In this document: positions 1 through 64,000 of the stretch, in pieces
Layout: each line of letters starts with the position of its first letter
Position numbering within the stretch: position 1 is the first letter of the stretch
DNA from: Amorphochlora amoebiformis
Taxonomy: Eukaryota; Cercozoa; Chlorarachniophyceae
Direction: 5' to 3'
NCBI GenBank assembly: GCA_054601695.1
Contig: BAAHQB010000010.1
Coordinates: 1,302,001 to 1,366,000, forward strand
Length of the DNA stretch: 64,000 nt
The notes under the pieces: generated by a model
Seen by the model: only the letters and a program-made list of their open reading frames with translations
Database searches by the model: none
What the model was told of the DNA's origin: nothing
Position numbers and translations under genes: made by a program

Positions 1-676
1 TAACCACACCGTGCCTTAGTTTCAAGCCAGTGTGGTGGATAGAGATATATAGATATATAGATATGTGGATATAGATATGTGGATATATAGATACAGATAT
101 ATAGATATATAGATATAGATATACAGATATATCGATATAGAGATATATAACCTAAGCTTTGGCCTTTTTAAGACTCCTAGCATAACCACACCGTGCCTTA
201 GTTTCAAGCCAGTGTGGTGGATAGAGATATATAGATATATAGATATGTAGATATAGATATATAGATATATAGATACAGATATATAGATATATAGATATAG
301 ATATACAGATATATCGATATAGAGATATATAACCTAAGCTTTGGCCTTTTTAAGACTCCTAGCATAACCACACCGTGCCTTAGTTTCAAGCCAGTGTGGT
401 GGATAGAGATATATAGATATATAGATATGTAGATATAGATATATAGATATATAGATACAGATATACAGATATATAGATATAGATATACAGATATATCGAT
501 ATAGAGATATATAACCTAAGCTTTGGCCTTTTTAAGACTCCTAGCATAACCACACCGTGCCTTAGTTTCAAGCCAGTGTGGTGGATAGAGATATATAGAT
601 ATATAGATATATAGATATAGAATATATAGATATCTAGATATAGATATATAGATATATCGATATAGAGATATATAAC
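1..676 (-). repeat. 182-bp tandem array echoing the last exon of the minus-strand gene
   Basis: About three and a half units, each beginning near a CATAACCACACCGTGCCTTAG block (about 181, 363, 545), consist of a copy of the 3' part of the terminal exon at 677-760 followed by a GATATA-rich spacer. Read on the minus strand, each copy keeps the ...PPHWLETK... frame through to the TAG stop, with a few substitutions (for example RRGYASRL becomes RCGYARSL). The copies lie downstream of the full exon and lack its acceptor side, so they look like tandem duplications of the exon 3' half and not separate genes. Confidence 0.8.
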
Positions 677-8510
<7,834 letters not shown>

Positions 8511-8856
8511 CTGAAAGGGGGTGAGTTTTCGGAGGGTTACACCGACGTGATATGCGAATGTGGACGTATGCGGTCATCTGCGGGGATCCGCTTGGGAAAG
8601 TTTTTAGAAATTCGATGTAATTGTTGTTTTGACAATTTTTAGATCTGTTCATCGAGCGAACGGAAACCATGAAACGCTCGAGAGAGGGCTCACCACCTCT
8701 CAGCAGCCGCCATGGCAGCCGACCGAATCCATCGGAACCCAAAATATGGCCTTGGATTCCGAGATTAAGGAATGCACTGCGATAAATTAAAGTTATTTCT
8801 TCGGATTCTGGCAGAGACACGTGTCGGACGAGTGGCTCCCCACCCCTCTTATAGCA
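8511..8856. promoter_or_regulatory. Shared upstream region of a divergent gene pair
   Basis: About 346 bp of ordinary, non-repetitive sequence between the start codons at 8510 (minus) and 8857 (plus). It must hold both promoters. No TATA box or known site could be assigned with confidence. Confidence 0.55.
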
Positions 8857-12380
<3,524 letters not shown>

Positions 12381-12412
12381 ACTAAATGCTAGATTCAGCC
12401 GCTAGTCTAGAC

Positions 12413-12458
<46 letters not shown>

Positions 12459-12560
12459 TATGTTTAATTCAACTTACCGACCATCATGGTTAATTCTCCA
12501 ACTCATACGATTGTGTAGATTTACGGAATTAACCAGATAAATCACTCCACCAATATATCA

Positions 12561-12619
<59 letters not shown>

Positions 12620-12911
12620 ATTACATACGTATATATGTATATATATATATATATATACTAGATATATATACATATGCATTTTGTGATTACACCAACTAAG
12701 AACGGCCATGCACCACCACCCATAGAATCAAGAAAGATATTGTCAATCTACGGACTAGACCTAGCATCTGCTAGATCTGACCGTAGTATCTTCGACGGAT
12801 TTGAAGTATACCTCTAGCAATTCTAGAACTAGCTGGACTAGAGCTACCAATGTAGTCACTCAGTGTGACAATGATCTAAATAATACCGCGAGTAATAAAA
12901 CCCTAGTATGT

Positions 12912-12955
<44 letters not shown>

Positions 12956-13176
12956 AGTATACATCTAGTACATATACACATAGCTGTAGTCTCACAGACT
13001 CTCACTGATATATACATTTAGAACTCGATTCTTCCGGCTGTACAATTCATAAACTGGATAAATTTACAAGCTCACATGAATTCACACTAGACTGAGTGAA
13101 TGCATGGCGAATCCGGCGTCGAAGTCTTGCACAACATGTACATGTACACGTGGCCGGAGGTGTTAATTGCGGTGGT
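12381..13176. other. Convergent intergenic stretch, CTAG-rich, no gene seen
   Basis: Lies between the stops of the zinc-finger gene (plus) and the TPR gene (minus). It contains unique sequence with many CTAG tetranucleotides (about 12,750-12,960) between AT tracts. No coding island with splice sites was found. Confidence 0.6.
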
Positions 13177-15385
<2,209 letters not shown>

Positions 15386-15475
15386 GCGTTGTCACTGTGC
15401 TGTGTCACAACACTGTGATCGTGACAGTGTGACAGAACATAGTGACATATGTCCGTGACCTCTAATGGAACATTC
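15386..15475. promoter_or_regulatory. Cluster of GTGAC/GTCAC motifs before the TPR-gene start
   Basis: Immediately upstream of the minus-strand ATG at 15385, about seven GTGAC or GTCAC words occur within 80 bases, several arranged as overlapping inverted pairs (CACTGTGATCGTGACAGTG). A similar cluster lies in the divergent promoter at 30955-31095. A transcription-factor site is inferred from the clustering only. Confidence 0.4.
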
Positions 15476-16167
15476 ATGATGGCTACAGCTCCGCTTGTGT
15501 GCTGTTGCAATGATCTCAGGGGCCACATGCGAGTGGATACAGCAAGGTTTTTAGCTTTAGAGGATACGAAGAAGGGTGGGGCTAATGTGGGTCTTGTTGG
15601 ATTGCCGATATATTAAATTTACATGTCAGAATAGTTTCAAAATGAAAGGATCACAAGTGATTTTCAGCGACAACCATTTACTGTATTTTTTTTTTGGTTG
15701 AATTGTGTTTATACTAATAATATTAATAATAAAATACTAATTTTTGAATTTTGAAAATTACAAGTGCTAAGCAATTAATTATTAAAGTTGAACAGTTATT
15801 AATTCGCTAATATCTAATATGCTTGCTAATAATATAGACCTAGGGCCCGGCTTAGAAAATATAATTGATATAGGAGAAACCGACATTCTATAGTAGAAAC
15901 CGACATCAGATAGTTGTTCTTCAGGTTCAATGCTACGGTGCCGCAAAGTTCTAAAAAATTTACCAATCATGCGCATGCATATGGGAATATTTCTCTTTAT
16001 CTTATTCTGATATTTCTGGAATTTTCCGTAGATTGTAATAATAGCTTGTTATAGATATATCACTAGATCATTGATGTATTACGACCAATATTACATATAT
16101 TGTAAATAATATATAAATATATGTATTTACTACAAATATTAATACATACTGCTGATACATGCTACTT

Positions 16168-16250
<83 letters not shown>

Positions 16251-16828
16251 CCTAAAGTTTATATTGAATAGCTATTGGATCTGGATTTGGGCCGTACTAA
16301 TGATTAGCTTAATAACTAGTAATGATTCAGATGGCGCCAGTAAAGAATCAGAGAAATACACATCTGCCTCTAACCCAGTTCATCTAGTTCATACATCTTC
16401 GAATACCGTCATTATTAATAATTTATTATGCATTAAGTTTGTTATATTATATTATTAGTCGTTAATATATATATATTTTTGTACGTCTAATTAAAAAAAT
16501 AGTAAATGAACCGTGGAACATGAATATATTACTTAAAAATACCCAATATTATTACTTAAAAATACCCAATATTAGTACTTAAAAGTATGACAATGTATTA
16601 GACTTGATTGTTGTTAAAGAATCATATGGGAGCTTTCTAATATGAATTACATAGAATGTCGGTTTCTCCTTTTCAATGTCGGTTTCTCCTAACCCTAATG
16701 TCGGTTTCTCCTGATGTCGGTTTCTCCTGATGTCGGTTTCTCCTGATGTCGGTTTCCCCCGATGTCGGTTTCTCCTGATGTCGGTTTCTCCTGATGTCAA
16801 TTTCTCCTAAAATCTCAGGCTGGGGAGG
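15476..16828. other. Intergenic AT-rich sequence with short repeats, no gene seen
   Basis: Between the TPR-gene start and the TLC-gene stop. It holds ordinary AT-rich sequence, an (AT)n tract at about 16171-16247, two copies of ATTACTTAAAAATACCCAATATT-type sequence near 16530-16580, and two GAGAAACCGACAT-type elements at about 15873-15915 in the opposite orientation to the array at 16657-16805. Frames here (for example 15782-15976 minus, 16264-16458 plus) lack recognisable protein character. Confidence 0.55.
16657..16805. repeat. 16-bp tandem repeat (GATGTCGGTTTCTCCT)
   Basis: About nine copies in direct orientation with minor changes, just downstream of the TLC-gene stop (3' UTR or flank), where the transcript would read AGGAGAAACCGACATC. 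Confidence 0.85.
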
Positions 16829-30762
<13,934 letters not shown>

Positions 30763-31421
30763 TCTTCCAGAAACTTTGCGCGAAGGCGTATTCCACAGTC
30801 AATATCAGGGTTTACGATGGGATGAAGAAGAGAAGAGGGGGTACCCTTTAGGGCTCGTAAGAGGGGGAGGGGAGGGGGGTAATCAAAGCGGAGGGGTTCT
30901 TGCGCTTGAGCCGAGAAATAAATAAAGGTGGACAACGGTGGGACAACCGATTGATGTTGTGACCTTTCACCGTATCACGGTACATACGTGACTAGTTACA
31001 AAAGTCACGATAAGCTTAGAATTCTACGCTACGTCACGCAGAATATAAGTGTGAGATCATGCTCTGTAACATGTCACACTCTGTGACACCTCGGATGAAG
31101 AGGCTATGGAAGACCATCCCTGGTGGCGGGAGGGCAAAAAGGCGAAAGGTTTGATCTTTTATTCGACAAAAGAAAGAGGCGGGCTCTGAGTGGAAATAGA
31201 TTTGGCGCGAACGACTTTTGGCTTAGAAGGAAGGGGGAGGGGGGCTGTGGAATATCAATTTGCGATACTTTTTTGGGCTTGTGTGTCTGCCTGTATGATT
31301 AGACGACCATCGTACATTAAAATGACAATGTCGGGGGGGGAGGAGGAGGCTTTGTGTGGATTTTTCTAACTCCTTTGTGTGTAGTGGTACATACATACTC
31401 AAGAAGAGGAATGAGTGAAAA
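30763..31421. promoter_or_regulatory. Shared upstream region of TLC and ankyrin genes, with GTGAC/GTCAC cluster
   Basis: About 660 bp of ordinary sequence between the start codons at 30762 (minus) and 31422 (plus). At 30955-31095 there are about six GTGAC/GTCAC words (TTGTGACC, CGTGACTAG, AAGTCACG, ACGTCACG, ATGTCACACTCTGTGACACC), as also found before the TPR gene. The two promoters have not been separated. Confidence 0.5.
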
Positions 31422-45088
<13,667 letters not shown>

Positions 45089-45894
45089 TCTCTAAGATAC
45101 AAATATTCAAATATATTTATTATATAAATATATATATATATACATATATATATATATGTATGTATATGTATATACGTGTGTGAAGTTAAGATGGTAGATT
45201 AATTAACTTACGGATAAAATCTAGAAAATAGACATGTGTTCATCTACAGAGTGTACGCGTGCGTCCGTTACACGTAGCACCAGTAGTAGTAACTTTGACT
45301 GGTATACTGGATATACAGACCTAGCTAGACTGACTCTTACAGTATATCTAGTATATGTCCAGACATAACGTATATATAGAAATATATATATTATATATAT
45401 CTAGATATATATGTGTGTGTGTATTGTGAATACTGGTCGTAAGTTCTTTTTAACAGTCTAGTTGTGAAGCTATATGATAGCCAATATATTATCTGGTATA
45501 TCGTCTGTGCTCTCTAAGGCTCCAGTAGTACTAGTAGTAAGAACTAGAGAATGGTCTAGAGAGACTAGAGAGAGTACGAGTACTAATAATACGATGAGAG
45601 TATACGATATATATATATAGGCTGAGTAGTCCGACTTAGTGAATTGAACCTTCACTAGCATCATCTTGATCATGATACATGCAAAACATTATCTTAGATT
45701 ATATATATATATATATATAGATCTAGATAGATCCTAGAGATATGTATACTAGAATATAGATATATATACTCGCGCTAGCGACCAGTCTCACATTCATTCA
45801 AAATGTACTTCAAGTCCCACAACATTCCAAAATCTTTGCGTAATAGTTGTGATAGCACCGTAGGTGTAATTCGCTAGATTCATAGCATGCGGAC
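45089..45894. other. Convergent intergenic stretch, CTAG/GTAC-rich, no gene seen
   Basis: Between the stops of the ankyrin gene (plus) and the CDGSH gene (minus). Unique sequence with many CTAG, TAGTAC and CTAGAGA words and short AT tracts, similar in texture to 12.4-13.1 kb and 61.0-62.5 kb. No spliced coding island was seen. Confidence 0.6.
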
Positions 45895-48650
<2,756 letters not shown>

Positions 48651-48876
48651 GGGCTGCGTGGCTGTATGATATGCAAACGCAACAAATCTAAAACCGAGAA
48701 GTTAAAATATTTTCATACGTTATCCATATATTGAGTTATGGATATCAAAATATCTTTATATACTATATCAGATATCTAATTAATCGATATCCGAACTCAT
48801 CTCTAATAATTCGGCCAGTAAGACTTTAATTCTTCGCAGGGTCTTGCGAGGAAGGACGCCCGAAGAGACGCACAAA
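48651..48876. promoter_or_regulatory. Shared upstream region of CDGSH and PRP18 genes
   Basis: 226 bp between divergent start codons, non-repetitive and AT-rich, including a TTATGGATATCAAAATATC stretch. Both promoters must lie here. No specific site was assigned. Confidence 0.55.
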
Positions 48877-60664
<11,788 letters not shown>

Positions 60665-60860
60665 CGAAACGGTCGCATTCACAAGTCTTAAGACCAGATG
60701 TTGTGATATCCCACGCCTATACACACACATATTAATTATATAGACATGTGTATGTAATATACACATATATACATATATGTGTGTACGCAAAATATGTGTA
60801 CGATACATGTACACGCATAAATGTATGTATATATGTACACGCTCACAAGGCTTCCAGATG

Positions 60861-60896
<36 letters not shown>

Positions 60897-62102
60897 CACA
60901 CACACACATATATATATATATGTATATATATATATATGTATATGTATATATAGAGCGAACATCTCACACTCACAAGGCTTCCAGCTGGTGTATGTAACGG
61001 ACAAGTCACGCTTCTTGCTTTCTTGATTCAACGATCAGAATACTCGAAATATATGTGGCCTACACATGAATTATCATCGAGCTAGCTATAGTATAGACTT
61101 GATGGATCATTGAGACGCGCTGAGTCTGACGACTGTATACGTACGATTTGTCAATATGATTATCAGTATAGCAGTGGGTTATTAGGGTTAGGGTTAGGGT
61201 TAGGGTTAGGGTTAGGGTTAGGTATTGGAGTTAAACTCTAGAAACTAGTCAAATCAATTTTCTTTTTTAGTTTTTAGAATCTAGAAAATAACAGCCCACC
61301 CAGACAGACTGTATTATAATTAATTGGTATCGTTTAACATTTCAAAGGTGTGTTACATCACTGTTAGCCTTGCTTGTGTGGCTACGATTACTTACTAGAA
61401 AGTAGCATCAGTGACAGTGACTAGAGTGGTCGATTTACGTACTACGTACGCATCGTACGTATATGATAAGTCTTTCCAGAAATATTTCTTGACAAAGTAA
61501 GTATATCAGGCTCTTGATACAGCTGGATCTAGATGATATGACATGCAGCACGTATATAGATATTGCATATCTAATATATCATAGGTTAGATATATACAGA
61601 TGTGTATCATAGGAGATTGTATATGTATTGAATACGAATTGCGTACGTGCACGTATTGGTATAGTCTAGTGGTATACGTATTGGGGTATAGTCTAGTGGT
61701 ATGTGAATTATATCTACTAAGATCTAGTATCTATATATAGTACATACATACCTAGATACGTACGTATTGGTATAGTCCAGATAGGATGTAGGTGGTAGTT
61801 ACCGTTAGCATGATCATACTAGCATACTCATGAAAGACTGTGTCGCATCAACTACTTAATATATCGCCATATTGATTTTTAAGAGATATTGACTAGATTG
61901 AATCTTAATAAGAGAGAAATTTTCGGCAGTTGTAGGATAATCTTAGGTCTATTTGTCTAAAATCACTCCAAATGGGTGATACTTAAAATATAAAATTCAA
62001 AGTAAAACATCGTAGACTACTAATGGTCTATCTAATAGTACTAGTTAATGGGCGGTGAAGATTCTTAACATATATATATATATATATATATAGTATCGCA
62101 AG

Positions 62103-62176
<74 letters not shown>

Positions 62177-62258
62177 ATATAATATAATATACATCTAGTT
62201 AGTTGTAGACCATTAAACTAGAATAATACGCTGTATAAACAAGATAATAGAGGCTATT

Positions 62259-62309
<51 letters not shown>

Positions 62310-62490
62310 ATATTATAGAGCAAAGTAGAGTAACTAAGAATAGTGTCGTAACTAGAATCCGGGCAATGATTTAATTAATATTAACTAAAAAACTTGGATG
62401 AATGCAACGTGCATTAATGACTAGAATGAGGGCATAATCATTGAAAAGCTTAATTAATCTAGTGATTGAAACTGTACCAGCTGTGAATTC
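60665..62490. other. Convergent intergenic stretch with telomere-type and CTAG-rich sequence
   Basis: Copies of the PRP18 gene end (CAAGGCTTCCAGCTGGTG type) lie near 60846 and 60976. A short (TTAGGG)n of about seven units lies at 61181-61225. The rest is unique and CTAG/GTAC-rich (GTATAGTCTAGTGGTATAC repeated near 61650-61710), with AT tracts at 62068-62190 and 62261-62310. No coding island was found. Confidence 0.6.
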
Positions 62491-63050
62491 TAAGAATCAT
62501 ATATTCCACTGTAGATAGATATCCTAGATATCTAAAACGATATCTGGAAAAGAGCCACGTGCTAAGAATCATATTCCAATGTAGATAGATATCCTAGATA
62601 TCTAAAACGATATCTGGAAAAGAGCCACGTGCTAAGAATCATATTCCACTGTAGATAGATATCCTAGATATCTAAAACGATATCTGGAAAAGAGCCACGT
62701 GCTAAGAATCATATTCCAATGTAGATAGATATCCTAGATATCTAAAACGATATCTGGAAAAGAGCCACGTGCTAAGAATCATATTCCACTGTAGATAGAT
62801 ATCCTAGATATCTAAAACGATATCTGGAAAAGAGCCACGTGCTAAGAATCATATTCCACTGTAGATATATATCCTAGATATCTAAAACGATATCTGGAAA
62901 AGAGCCACTTGCTAAGAATCATATTCCACTGTAGATAGATATCCTAGATATCTAAAACGATATCTGGAAAAGAGCCACGTGCTAAGAATCATATTCCACT
63001 GTAGATATCCTAGATATCTAAAACGATATCTGGGAAAGAGCACGTGCACG
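62491..63050. repeat. 70-bp tandem satellite, about eight units
   Basis: Units start at 62561, 62631, 62701, 62771, 62841, 62911 and 62981, preceded by a variant unit near 62491. Each reads GCTAAGAATCATATTCCACT + GTAGATAGATATCCTAGATA + TCTAAAACGATATCTGGAAA + AGAGCCACGT. ATATCCTAGATATC forms a dyad. The last unit is shortened. Identity between units is very high. Confidence 0.95.
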
Positions 63051-63139
63051 AGTGACGTCAGGGTTAGTGTGAATCCATGACGTGTGATGATGCTGTACGT
63101 TTGATAGTAAATAATAATAACTATATGGTTAATATTTCC

Positions 63140-63200
63140 TTAATTCGGCCGGGCGAAACGTTTTTGAGTGTATGCTTCAGCTTGTTGTTGTGAAGATATC
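63140..63200 (-). CDS. Terminal exon of a minus-strand gene running out of the window (partial)
   Basis: After an ATTCAG acceptor the frame [19 protein letters not shown] ends in TAA. Phase requires two bases from the previous exon. The polar, basic tail is not recognised. Earlier exons must lie beyond about 63,200. Two near copies of CATGCAACAYTAGCTCTG + YAACGATAT (about 63580 and 63680), read on the minus strand, show a CGTTRCAG|AGCTARTG acceptor, but no exon there fits the phase directly. Convergent with PRP18. Confidence 0.45.

Positions 63201-64000
<800 letters not shown>

Noticed and set aside
8511-8820. Minus-strand frame beginning MSLPESEEITLIYRS
   Set aside because: Runs through the divergent promoter and is in a different frame from the leader at 8510; no family character.
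16264-16458. Plus frame NSYWIWIWAVLMISL
   Set aside because: No ATG at its start, no splice partners, AT-driven composition.

Overview
This is a nuclear window from a microbial eukaryote. It is dominated by (AT)n microsatellites, with GA/CT tracts, TTAGGG/CCCTAA telomere-type repeats and short tandem satellites. Nearly all of the long open frames are low-complexity artefacts (IYIYIY, SLSLSL, LTLTLT, VRVRVR). Real coding sequence sits in small islands, mostly 27-130 nt, each bounded by AG and GT. Joining the islands by phase gives seven gene models with 78 exons in total. Every model closes its frame to a length divisible by three, and five show recognisable protein families.

Layout: (1) minus 8510-677, unrecognised protein with a hydrophobic N-terminal leader, 7 exons; (2) plus 8857-12380, DnaJ-type zinc-finger protein with a signal/transit-like leader, 6 exons; (3) minus 15385-13177, small TPR protein with a signal peptide, 6 exons; (4) minus 30762-16829, TLC-domain membrane protein, 19 exons; (5) plus 31422-45088, ankyrin-repeat protein, 18 exons; (6) minus 48650-45895, CDGSH iron-sulfur protein (mitoNEET type), 6 exons; (7) plus 48877-60664, pre-mRNA splicing factor PRP18, 16 exons; (8) minus, last exon of a further gene at 63140-63200. 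Genes 1/2, 4/5 and 6/7 are divergent pairs with short intergenic starts. Genes 2/3, 5/6 and 7/8 converge on gene-free stretches. Coding density is very low: PRP18 has 1083 coding nt in 11.8 kb and the TLC gene has 1032 nt in 13.9 kb.

The most striking structure is how the introns are built. Most run from GTATAT to TATATAG with the splice sites inside the microsatellite; others are telomeric repeats whose CCCTAA units touch the splice site. More than 25 exons are accompanied by truncated copies ('echoes') that follow a polarity rule. Copies upstream of an exon carry the 3' splice site plus the 5' half of the exon. Copies downstream carry the 3' half plus the 5' splice site. Only one full exon remains between them. 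One intron of PRP18 also holds a copy in which exon 11 is joined exactly to exon 12.

The signal/transit-like leaders, together with a plastid-type zinc-finger protein, suggest an alga with a complex (secondary) plastid and TTAGGG telomeres. The lineage cannot be fixed from this sequence. Microsatellite and echo copy numbers may be affected by assembly error. The gene models rest on phase and family similarity recognised by eye, without transcript data.
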